This document shows, one piece after another, positions 1-8,242 of a stretch of DNA of 64,000 bases. The stretch's first letter is position 1. Each line of letters opens with the position of its first letter. The stretch lies in contig CALLFA010000058.1 in the NCBI GenBank assembly GCA_937997635.1, positions 1 through 64,000 of the forward strand. The letters run 5' to 3'. The stretch comes from an uncultured Saprospiraceae bacterium. Its GTDB lineage: Bacteria > Bacteroidota > Bacteroidia > Chitinophagales > Saprospiraceae. The notes under the pieces were generated by a model that was not told the DNA's origin, ran no database searches, and saw only the letters and a program-made list of their open reading frames with translations. A program made the position numbers and the translations under genes.

Positions 1-127
1 CTAGTTCCTAGTTCCTAGTTCCTAGTTCCTAGTTCCTAGTTCCTAGTTCCTAGTTCCTAGTTCCTAGTTCCTAGTTCCTAGTTCCTAGTTCCTAGTTCCT
101 AGTTCCTAGTTCCTAGTTCCTAGTTCC
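1..127. repeat. Heptanucleotide tandem repeat
   Basis: A near-perfect tandem array of the 7-mer CTAGTTC, about 18 copies, runs from the first base of the window to about 127 and then decays (CTAGCTCC, CTAACTCC) into the 3' end of the following minus-strand gene. It probably continues beyond the left edge. Because 7 is not a multiple of 3, the array reads through all frames, which argues against a coding role. It is a likely length-variable locus. Confidence 0.95.
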
Positions 128-138
128 CTAGCTCCTTC

Positions 139-732
139 CTAACTCCCCTCCGGAAAATACTCAATATACCTCCGCACCTGCTGCGAAAACTCCTTCCCAT
201 ACACTTTTGTCAAAATATAAAAACTCATATCAATGCCAGCGCTAACCCCAGCTGCAGTAATTATGGAGTCATGATCGACATAGCGTTTGTCAGGAATTAT
301 GTCAACAGAAGGATCAAGCTTTTTTAATAAATCAAAAGACAAGTGATGTGAGCAAACTTCTTTATTAGTGAGGTAGCCCAGCTTGGCAAGTATCAATGCA
401 CCAGTGCAAATGGTCGCAGTAACAATAGAGCCGTCTATGGTTGATTGAATGTTATGGAGTATTGACTCATCTTTTATAATTGGTCTTGTCCCAAAGCCTC
501 CAGGAATGAGGAACAGATCGTAATGTTGTCCATCTAAAACTGTATCAGCGGTCACCTGCAACAAAGACTTAGAAACAGTTATCTCTTTTTGAAGACCAAC
601 TGTCTCTATGGAAAACAAGTCTCCTCCTTTTGCATAATTGGCGGCACCAAACACTTCTAGTGGCCCAGCAAAATCCAATAATTCCACATCATCAAACAAT
701 AACATCCCGATTGATTTAATCTCCATAATCAT
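139..732 (-). CDS. DJ-1/PfpI (GATase1-like) family protein
   Basis: This is a 197-residue cytoplasmic protein of the DJ-1/PfpI superfamily, closest in look to the stand-alone ligand-binding domain of GlxA-type AraC regulators and isonitrile-hydratase-like proteins. Visible signatures are the N-terminal strand GMLLFDDVELLDFAGP (residues 9-24), the LIPGGFGTR loop (about 75-83) and the nucleophile elbow ATICTGA with Cys109, followed by CSHH. No helix-turn-helix domain follows, so it is not a full regulator. The start could be Met1 or Met3. It stands alone, divergent from the lipoprotein gene at 839, and its 3' end abuts the heptamer array. The substrate cannot be told: hydratase, glyoxalase-like or protease-like activities all occur in the family. 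Confidence 0.85.
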   Translation of the reverse strand: MIMEIKSIGMLLFDDVELLDFAGPLEVFGAANYAKGGDLFSIETVGLQKEITVSKSLLQVTADTVLDGQHYDLFLIPGGFGTRPIIKDESILHNIQSTIDGSIVTATICTGALILAKLGYLTNKEVCSHHLSFDLLKKLDPSVDIIPDKRYVDHDSIITAAGVSAGIDMSFYILTKVYGKEFSQQVRRYIEYFPEGS

Positions 733-838
733 GTCAGTTTAGGCTAATCTTCATATTAAAATCAAATTAATTAAAAAAAATATATAATCTTATAAGCGTT
801 TTCTATAATCCCTCCCTTTTACTAATAAAAGCTTTACC

Positions 839-2494
839 ATGAAAGACTTTGTACGTGTTGTCGTCTGTTTTATGTTATTGTTGGTTATCACATTGTCGTG
901 CCATGATGATTTTGTAGAAGAAGTGGAGATAATCGATGAGTTTACACCAGTAACCATTTATGAAGTAGATATCCGTGGGCTCGTATCTGATGATATTGGC
1001 AATCCACTAAGTGATGTTACCATTCATGTTGATGGAAGGACATTAAGTACTGACGGACTTGGTGGGTTCGTCATCCAAAATTTGCAATCAAATCCTAGAG
1101 ATAGTAAGCAACTTAGATTTGAAGCTGAAGGATTTTTACCTGTCAGTCGATTGATTACCGTTTTATCGGAGAACGTCATTAATCTAAATGTTTCAATGAT
1201 TCCAATACCTCCAGAAGAGAGTTTTAATGCTCAAGATGGTTATGTTGCTCAAGTGTCAGAGTCTGCTACCATTACTTTTTTTGAAAATGGTATCGTCTCT
1301 AATGGACAGCCATATAATGGTCAAGTGTTTGTAAAGACATTCCATCTTGCCAAAGACGATGAGCAATTGTTCCAAAGATTACCTGGAGATTTAATCGGCT
1401 TAGATCAAGAACAAACGTTACAGCAACTAGAAACGTATGGAATGATTTACGCCACCCTAGAAGATGAAAATGGAAATGAACTCCAACCAGATCCTGCAGC
1501 AACTGCACGCCTAACAATTGACATACCTGAAGACTACGTCAGTATAGCGCCTGCACAGATGCCATTATGGTATTTTGATGAGAGTCTAGGCTTTTGGGTA
1601 GAAGAAGGTATTGCTATTCGAAACGGGAATACATATGAAGGTACTGTGACTCATTTCAGTTGGTGGAATATCGATATCCCTATTAATTTTCTTGTCAATG
1701 TTTGTATGACTGTGACAAATGAGAATACAGGTGGACCATTAAAGAACACGCAGATTTTATTCTCTTCAGGCAGGAACGAATTTGGCATACAAACCACTAA
1801 TGATGACGGATCACTTTGTGTAAGTCTGCCAGGAGAATCTAATATTGAGTTGAGTCTGAAAAGTGGTTGTCCGTTTGCCGATTCTCAAACCATTGGCCCT
1901 TTTGCGTCTAATCAGGATGATGTGAATGTCAGTCTTAGAATAAATGAGGATGCTATAGTTACCATTTCTGGAAGTGTAACGGCATGTGGAGATCCTGCTA
2001 TAGATGCAGAGTCACTCACGGTTGCAAGAGATGGAGCTAGACAGATCGTTAATATTAGCGCTGATGGCAGCTATAGTTTCGATTTGATATGTCCTGCAGA
2101 AGGAGAATCGTTGTCATTTTTGATTATAGATAGTGAAACTAACTCTGTAAAAGGAGATGAATTGGTGGTCGGAAATTCAGAAGAGGATATTGTGTTTGAT
2201 TTTACTACTTGTGAAGAGGTTAATAATGTGCTTTCTGGTGAGATTTTTGGATCATCAGTCGCACTTGTCATAGAGAATGTCCAGTCTAATCCGAATGAAA
2301 CCATTTTGATACTGGACAATGATTGTTTTCTTTCTTTTCTGGGAAATTCAGCAGGCACATTTGATGGCGCCTATTTCTGTGGCGTAGGTGAAAACGGAGA
2401 AATAACCGTAACAATCACTGAGTATGGAAATATAGTCTCAGGAAGTTTTTCAGGATCCGATTTATCTGGTTCATTCAGTGCATCATTAAACTAA
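839..2494 (+). CDS. Lipoprotein with carboxypeptidase-regulatory-like domain
   Basis: This is a 551-residue predicted lipoprotein. The N-terminus has a hydrophobic core ending in a lipobox, with Cys21 in VITLSCHDD, and is followed by acidic residues. Residues about 43-120 look like a carboxypeptidase-regulatory/CNA-B-like beta sandwich (VRGLVSDDIGNPLSDVTI type strand, then an S-T-D-G-x-G-G-F turn). Residues about 280-380 look like a second such domain. The rest is Asp/Ser-rich with no catalytic motif that I recognise. Such proteins usually sit on the cell surface or in the periplasm as adhesion or scaffolding modules. It is the first gene of a co-directional block with the ECF sigma factor only 12 bp downstream, so it may be a target or partner of that sigma system. 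Confidence 0.8.
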   Translation: MKDFVRVVVCFMLLLVITLSCHDDFVEEVEIIDEFTPVTIYEVDIRGLVSDDIGNPLSDVTIHVDGRTLSTDGLGGFVIQNLQSNPRDSKQLRFEAEGFLPVSRLITVLSENVINLNVSMIPIPPEESFNAQDGYVAQVSESATITFFENGIVSNGQPYNGQVFVKTFHLAKDDEQLFQRLPGDLIGLDQEQTLQQLETYGMIYATLEDENGNELQPDPAATARLTIDIPEDYVSIAPAQMPLWYFDESLGFWVEEGIAIRNGNTYEGTVTHFSWWNIDIPINFLVNVCMTVTNENTGGPLKNTQILFSSGRNEFGIQTTNDDGSLCVSLPGESNIELSLKSGCPFADSQTIGPFASNQDDVNVSLRINEDAIVTISGSVTACGDPAIDAESLTVARDGARQIVNISADGSYSFDLICPAEGESLSFLIIDSETNSVKGDELVVGNSEEDIVFDFTTCEEVNNVLSGEIFGSSVALVIENVQSNPNETILILDNDCFLSFLGNSAGTFDGAYFCGVGENGEITVTITEYGNIVSGSFSGSDLSGSFSASLN

Positions 2495-2506
2495 TTCTAA
2501 GTTTCA

Positions 2507-3049
2507 TTGGACGATAAGATCATCATAGCAGAATGTAAAAATGCCAATAGCAGGTATCAGAAAATTCTTTTGAATAAGTATTCTGATTTTCTTGCTAGCG
2601 CAGCAAGAAATTACATCTCGGATTCAGAGACTATTTTGGATGTGCTTCAAGAAACTTGGATTATCATATTTAATAATTTAGAATCTTATGAAGAGCGTGG
2701 ATACTTTTATGCATGGGCAAAAAAAATTATGCTTCGAGAAATAATAAGAATAAGTAAAAAGGAAAAAGCCAAAGAAGTTTTTATTGGGACTTTACAGGCA
2801 AAAGATCACACATCCAAACCTTCTGTAGAGAGAAAGTTAGAATTGCAAGAAGCCATGAAATTAGTAGAAAAATTACGTTCACCAGCAAGAGAAGTGTTTA
2901 AACTACACGTGATTGATGGATTGAGCCATAAAGAAATTGGTGAAATAATGAATATAAAAGACAGCACTTCACGGGTGCATCTTACCAATGCAAGAAAAGA
3001 ATTAAAAGAACTTTTACTCATTCGTGACACAAGAAAAGCAATCCTATGA
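2507..3049 (+). CDS. ECF-family RNA polymerase sigma factor
   Basis: This is a 180-residue sigma-70 family ECF factor. Region 2 is seen at about residues 25-85 (ILDVLQETWIIIFNNLESYEERGYFYAWAKKI contains the core-binding and -10 recognition part). Region 4 is at about 115-165 (AREVFKLHVIDGLSHKEIGEIM, then the recognition helix S-T-S-R-V-H). There is no region 1 or 3, as expected of ECF factors. The first in-frame start is a TTG at 2507; the next Met lies deep inside region 2, so TTG initiation is likely. The stop overlaps the next start as ATGA (3046-3049), indicating translational coupling to the membrane protein that follows, probably its antisigma partner. Confidence 0.92.
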   Translation: MDDKIIIAECKNANSRYQKILLNKYSDFLASAARNYISDSETILDVLQETWIIIFNNLESYEERGYFYAWAKKIMLREIIRISKKEKAKEVFIGTLQAKDHTSKPSVERKLELQEAMKLVEKLRSPAREVFKLHVIDGLSHKEIGEIMNIKDSTSRVHLTNARKELKELLLIRDTRKAIL

Positions 3050-4611
3050 ATCTGAACGAATTAGAAAAAGATCTGAGAGAATACCGAAAAGGATCTCAAG
3101 ACAAAATAAATACAGAAAAATTGTGGGATCGTGTGTCTCCACATATCCCCCAATCTAAGAAAAACAACTATAGGATATTTATCTTTTTTCTGTTTCCATT
3201 CCTCATTCTATTTGGCAGTGTTTTTTGGGTATTAAATAGTCGATCTACATCAGTTGAAAAAAGTGCTGTACTTTCTCAACACAATCAATCATTGGACAAA
3301 AACACAAGTCCAATATTTAGTAATGAAAATATAATAGCTACTTCAACTACAGATAGTAAGCCTATAACGCAAATAACTAATCAAGAATCTATCCTATCTA
3401 TTCGTAATCAATTAAACGTAGCGTCAAGTGAATCCGTAAATATAAATGATCAAAAAATTGTCAAAGCTGAAAACAAAGATTTCAAAAATGTTATACCTAG
3501 ACAATTATTTAATCCTGATAATGCAATAGCAAAAGATTCTGACGCTTTTCAAAAAAATAATAGCGGATTAACTCTAAACAACAAAACGACATTTTCAAAT
3601 AAAACTAAAAATAGAGCACTATTATACGATTCGAAATCAAAGGATCAACCAAGCTCATTTGTTTTAAATAAGGTCAAAACATCATCACCTTCGAAACCAG
3701 AAACTGAACTATTTGATTTATCCAATAAGAATATAAAATCTCAAAAATCATCGAATTCAATTACAGAAGAGATGTTAGAAAGATCATTGTTAGATTATGC
3801 ATTGTTGCCACTACAATCAATGCTTATCTATGATAATGAATTCCCAAGTCCCCCGAAAAGAATTTACGCATTTCAAAGAACTGCATACCCAAAAGTGATG
3901 GTCGAACTGGGAGGAGGTTATTTTATTCCGTCAAGAACTCTTTCGTTAGAAAATGCTGAATTCGAAAATGCATTCGCGAGTCGTTCAGATGCTGAAGAAG
4001 TGTTGGATGCATGGCAAACTTCTTTAGCATTTAGGTATATGGTCACACCTCACATTGGAATAAGTGCAGGTCTGAGTTATCAAGTGCTCAATGAGCGATC
4101 TACTAAAGAACTCATTCAGTCAGAACCATTATTTGTTGAGGATGCTGTTGTTGCAAATTTTGTAAAATTAGATGGCACTGTCGAACCAATTTTGGGTGAT
4201 ATAGAAGTCAATAGAACAATCATAAAAACTGTCAGTAGAGTCAATACGTTCAAGCTGTTTCAATTGCCGATTGAAGTTGTGTATTCACATAGAATAAATC
4301 GACTGAAGCTTGAAGTAGGCGGAGGCGTCATTCCCAATGTGGCCTCTTCACTGACAGGTTACTGGCATCCAGATAACGAAATGGAATATGATCTTTCTTT
4401 GGATGAGAATAATTATTTGACATCCAGAATTAATATGGCCTATACGGGCAAAATTGGAATAGCCTATCCTTTGTCTAACAGCTTAGATGTGTATTCCAAT
4501 GTCAGATATATAGCATCATTAAAAGGATTTGAAAGTGCCAATTATGGCATCAATCAATCCTATAATTTATTAGGACTCGAACTTGGTTTGAGGGTCAATT
4601 TATTTAAATGA
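3046..4611 (+). CDS. Membrane-anchored outer-membrane-barrel-like protein, putative sigma partner
   Basis: This is a 521-residue protein with an unusual order of parts. A short charged cytoplasmic N-terminus (residues 1-42) is followed by one transmembrane helix (about 43-63, IFIFFLFPFLILFGSVFWVL) and a long Ser/Asn/Lys-rich linker (about 65-235). The C-terminal region (about 283-521) has alternating aromatic strands such as KVMVELGGGYFIPS and ends in LGLELGLRVNLFK, which resembles an outer-membrane beta-barrel fold. It is translationally coupled to the upstream ECF sigma gene by an ATGA overlap. The position and single helix suggest an antisigma or signal-transducing role, but no zinc-binding antisigma motif (HxxxCxxC) is present. 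The sigma-partner role is inference; the architecture is seen. Confidence 0.75.
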   Translation: MNLNELEKDLREYRKGSQDKINTEKLWDRVSPHIPQSKKNNYRIFIFFLFPFLILFGSVFWVLNSRSTSVEKSAVLSQHNQSLDKNTSPIFSNENIIATSTTDSKPITQITNQESILSIRNQLNVASSESVNINDQKIVKAENKDFKNVIPRQLFNPDNAIAKDSDAFQKNNSGLTLNNKTTFSNKTKNRALLYDSKSKDQPSSFVLNKVKTSSPSKPETELFDLSNKNIKSQKSSNSITEEMLERSLLDYALLPLQSMLIYDNEFPSPPKRIYAFQRTAYPKVMVELGGGYFIPSRTLSLENAEFENAFASRSDAEEVLDAWQTSLAFRYMVTPHIGISAGLSYQVLNERSTKELIQSEPLFVEDAVVANFVKLDGTVEPILGDIEVNRTIIKTVSRVNTFKLFQLPIEVVYSHRINRLKLEVGGGVIPNVASSLTGYWHPDNEMEYDLSLDENNYLTSRINMAYTGKIGIAYPLSNSLDVYSNVRYIASLKGFESANYGINQSYNLLGLELGLRVNLFK

Positions 4612-4630
4612 AAAAAATAAACATATAGAT

Positions 4631-7600
4631 ATGAGAACAGTATTTTTTACACTTATCATGTGCGTTTTATTAGGCGTGAATGTGTCTGGGCAGCTCGCTT
4701 GTATTGACGAACTTACTACTGCTGCGATTGACCCTTGGGTGAACACCGTGGGCATATTTCCCGAAGACTTTCTGACCGAAGCACCTAATGGTGATTACGA
4801 AATCTCTAATAATGGTACTGATTTCTTAAGGAGTATTGAATTAGAAGTCGGTGAATACAAATTGACTGTAAGAGAAACATCTACCGGTGAAACGTGTGAA
4901 GTCGATCTTATTGTTGTTGATCAGACTCCACCAGTTGCAGTTTGTTATGATTTAGTAATGGTTGATGTAGCTGGTGATCCAGTATTGACAATAGACATGA
5001 TTGATTTTGGGTCTCATGATTCAGGTCGTGGTCCTGTTGTAAGAAGTTTGACTCTGAATGAAATAGCGACAATCGGTCCAGATGACCCAAGATTTGATGC
5101 TGTTACTGAAATTGAATTTTCCCAAAATGATGTGTGCAATGAATTTAATGTCGTACTCAATGTATGGGATCTTGATGGCAATTCGAATGTTTGTTGGGCT
5201 ACAGTACAGGTAACCGATCCTTTGTCCTTTTGTGCATTTACACCTGGACAGCGCCCTAGTTTTTCATGTAGAAGTGAAGTAGTATTTTTTGTTCCCGAGG
5301 ATGGGAGTCTATTAATTCAGCCAGAAGATCTTATTTTTATTGATGATACTAATGGAAATTTGTCTATTAGTATTGATACGAGCCTATTTGCAAAGAACGC
5401 GATATTTACTAGTAATGATGTTGGCAGTTTTAATTATTCGATAAGGAATGATATTACAAATACTAAATGTGCAGGTGTTTTAAATATTGAATTAGAGTGT
5501 ACAACAGATTGTACTAATTTATTTTCAATAGAATCAAAAACTGTTGCTTCTGATGAAGTTTTTTGTCTTAATTTATCTGGAGAATTAGAACAGGATATAC
5601 TTTCTTTTCAAACGGGAATTATTTGGAATCCGGATGTACTAAATTTCCAGACATTACAAAACTCGAATTTACAAGGTCTTACGTTTAATTTAGTGAAGCC
5701 AGGTGAATTGATCATCGTTTGGCTTGATGAAAATGTAAGCGCTGTTGAAGGAAATGTCCAGTTAGAATTATGCTTTCAGGCAATTGGAAATTCTGGTGAA
5801 TCTAGTGAAGTTCGGTTTGGTGGAACCCTCTTTGAAATAACAAATGCAGATCTAACCATGGCTTTCCCACAAGTTGAAGATGCTTTAATTTGCATAGATA
5901 CTTGTCCTGAAATCACAAGTTGTGATGTTGATGTCATGCTTGCTTGTGAAGATGTTTTTACAGATTGCTTTGTTGAAAATGTGCAACCAGAAATAATGAA
6001 TAATTCAGGACAAACAGATGCATGCTTAAATGGATTAGTTCCAGAATTGATCAGTGAAACTAATGATGGAGGATCATGTGCTGGAGCACAAATTGTGAGA
6101 GAATGGTTTCTAGATGTAGATAACAATGGCAGATTTACCGCAGATGAACCTTATTGCAAGCAAATAGTAAGCATTGGACAGGAATTCGTCAACTTGGATC
6201 CTAGGACTATCCGATGGCCTATGTCATTTGGTTCTACAGATTTAGAGAGTTTTGTTAGAAGCTGTACAGGTTTAGAAACAACTGCAGACTTAAGCACAGC
6301 CGCGTTAAGCTGTGATGACGACATTCAGCTTACAGATATCGAAATGGTGATTCCTGAATATTGTGAAACGTCTTGTGGATTGATAGGTTTTTCTTTCGAG
6401 GATATCTTAGCCGAAGCCAATTGTAACCAAAGAATACGAAGATGGACTGTCGTTGATTGGTGTTTGTTTGATGCTAATAATACGGATGCAATGAGTACAG
6501 ACGGGGATATTTTGGTCATCATAAATGATACTAGAGACGATACATGTCTTGATTGTGATCGGTCATCTGATTTGTATGTTGCTTATAATGATGTGACACA
6601 AGATGGTTTTTATACGTATGATCAAACCATCACTCTCGATACGGATTCGAATGTAGAATTAATCAGTATCGAAGGAGATACTGAGTTTGTTATTACTGAT
6701 GCAGGCTCAGATCAGCTTATTGAGTTTACAGCTAGCGCTGGAGGTTGTACTATTCTTGAATCTGATGAAAATCTTATCTGGGAATTTTCATTTATAGCAT
6801 GGCGATCATCAGGGCGTCCGTTTACAGTACAGAAAAGAGGTGTGAATTTTACATTATCGGCAAGTGAAATTAATCCCGAAAATATAGAAGGTGAATTTTT
6901 ATTGAGTGTAAATCTGGTGAGTTTGTGTGGAAATAGAATTAGTGATCCCAATAATTTGCTCGGAGAATTCTCCACTCTAAACTTTACTAAAATTGTAGAT
7001 AGAGCAGAGGTTGCTGCTGATGAGATTCCATTATTTGCAAATCCTGTAATTGGGGATTTGAGTAAGTCAGTATTTGAGTTTTCTATCAATAATGAAGCAC
7101 TGTCGACATACGCCAATGGCACCTATGGGATTCCAATAAGTTCCTTGATAGCAACTGGAAACGAATTATCAATCCATGGTGATGAATCCTCTGCGCTAAA
7201 TGGAATCAGTACTCTAGATCTTGTGCTTTTACTAAGATATTTAATTGGTGAAAACGAATTAGAACCAGTTGCAGAAATAGCTGGTGATCTTGATAAGTCT
7301 GGTGATCTGACATTGACAAAAGACATCATTCTAATGAGCAATTTAATTTTAGGTAAAGAGACAGAAATACCAGGGGAAGATTTTTTCTTCATTCCGTCCA
7401 CTGTGTCTCTTGATGATTTAGATCCGTTTGATTTTGAAAATTCATTTTCCAGGTATTCATTTAATGAAAATGACATCAACATGACTGATGGCATCACAGT
7501 AGATGTTTATAAATATGGAGATCTGAATAATAATTTCACGACAATTAGAAATCTAGAACCAGCGACACTAGCATATAAAAATATGGAGATGGAAGCAGGT

Positions 7601-8182
7601 GCTACTATTGATGTCCAATTTAAATTAAGCAGTGATCAATTGACTCAGTTCTACGGAGCACAAGCTGAGATCATTTTTGACAACGCAACTATTGAATCTT
7701 TGTCTGTTGAAGAAGGTGTGGGATTTGATTATATAGTAGATGGAGACAAACTCCGGTTTTTAGTGGCTAGTGAAACAGAGTTGGAAGAACTTGTATTTAG
7801 TGTACAGCTAGTTGCACAGACTAACGCAATATTAGAGGATATCCTTCGATTGTCAGAAGCATTCGAGACAGAATTCATAAATAGAGATTTTGCAGTCAGT
7901 CCGATAAATCTATCTGCTGAACTGACAAGTCCTACAGGAACAATAAATCATAATGAGACTATTAATGTGTACCCAAATCCTGCGCATGATGAAGTGACAC
8001 TAAAGGTCTCAGAGTCATTAGTCGGAAAGCAGATGTATGTCTTCAACAGCCTTGGCCAATTAGAATACAGTCAAACCGTTAACCAAACAACGTCTACACT
8101 TGAAGCATCATCAGTGCTAAGCACTGGACTCAAGTTAATAAAGATAGGTGATGGGAAAGTAATAAGATTGTTAATAGAATAA
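4631..8182 (+). CDS. T9SS-exported surface protein with cohesin-like and dockerin-like modules
   Basis: This is a 1183-residue secreted protein. It has a signal peptide (residues 1-20, ending VSGQ) and Cys-rich N-terminal modules of the HYR-like sort. A cohesin-like domain lies at about 296-410 (V-A-S-D-E-V-F-C-L-N, then LSFQTGIIWNPDVLNFQ). More Cys-rich modules follow. A dockerin-type segment at about 857-908 contains an EF-hand-like loop (GDLDKSGDLTLTKDI). A second cohesin-like stretch spans about 977-1066. A T9SS type A sorting tail begins around residue 1113 (INVYPNPAHDEVTL). It lies 19 bp after the barrel protein and ends at a strong terminator, so it closes the sigma-factor block. No enzymatic motif is visible; the predicted role is structural or adhesive at the cell surface. 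The cohesin and dockerin assignments are by pattern and moderately sure. Confidence 0.8.
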   Translation: MRTVFFTLIMCVLLGVNVSGQLACIDELTTAAIDPWVNTVGIFPEDFLTEAPNGDYEISNNGTDFLRSIELEVGEYKLTVRETSTGETCEVDLIVVDQTPPVAVCYDLVMVDVAGDPVLTIDMIDFGSHDSGRGPVVRSLTLNEIATIGPDDPRFDAVTEIEFSQNDVCNEFNVVLNVWDLDGNSNVCWATVQVTDPLSFCAFTPGQRPSFSCRSEVVFFVPEDGSLLIQPEDLIFIDDTNGNLSISIDTSLFAKNAIFTSNDVGSFNYSIRNDITNTKCAGVLNIELECTTDCTNLFSIESKTVASDEVFCLNLSGELEQDILSFQTGIIWNPDVLNFQTLQNSNLQGLTFNLVKPGELIIVWLDENVSAVEGNVQLELCFQAIGNSGESSEVRFGGTLFEITNADLTMAFPQVEDALICIDTCPEITSCDVDVMLACEDVFTDCFVENVQPEIMNNSGQTDACLNGLVPELISETNDGGSCAGAQIVREWFLDVDNNGRFTADEPYCKQIVSIGQEFVNLDPRTIRWPMSFGSTDLESFVRSCTGLETTADLSTAALSCDDDIQLTDIEMVIPEYCETSCGLIGFSFEDILAEANCNQRIRRWTVVDWCLFDANNTDAMSTDGDILVIINDTRDDTCLDCDRSSDLYVAYNDVTQDGFYTYDQTITLDTDSNVELISIEGDTEFVITDAGSDQLIEFTASAGGCTILESDENLIWEFSFIAWRSSGRPFTVQKRGVNFTLSASEINPENIEGEFLLSVNLVSLCGNRISDPNNLLGEFSTLNFTKIVDRAEVAADEIPLFANPVIGDLSKSVFEFSINNEALSTYANGTYGIPISSLIATGNELSIHGDESSALNGISTLDLVLLLRYLIGENELEPVAEIAGDLDKSGDLTLTKDIILMSNLILGKETEIPGEDFFFIPSTVSLDDLDPFDFENSFSRYSFNENDINMTDGITVDVYKYGDLNNNFTTIRNLEPATLAYKNMEMEAGATIDVQFKLSSDQLTQFYGAQAEIIFDNATIESLSVEEGVGFDYIVDGDKLRFLVASETELEELVFSVQLVAQTNAILEDILRLSEAFETEFINRDFAVSPINLSAELTSPTGTINHNETINVYPNPAHDEVTLKVSESLVGKQMYVFNSLGQLEYSQTVNQTTSTLEASSVLSTGLKLIKIGDGKVIRLLIE

Positions 8183-8211
8183 GAGAGTAAATCATCGTTA
8201 TTAGGAATTTA

Positions 8212-8240
8212 GGGTATCAAGAAATTGATACCCTTTTTTT
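8212..8240 (+). terminator. Rho-independent terminator
   Basis: A 9-bp perfect stem GGGTATCAA / TTGATACCC with a GAAA tetraloop is followed by seven T residues. It lies 30 bp after the stop of the cohesin-like gene and ends just before the stop of the convergent minus-strand gene. The T tract lies on the plus strand, so it terminates the sigma-factor block. Confidence 0.92.
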
Positions 8241-8242
8241 CT

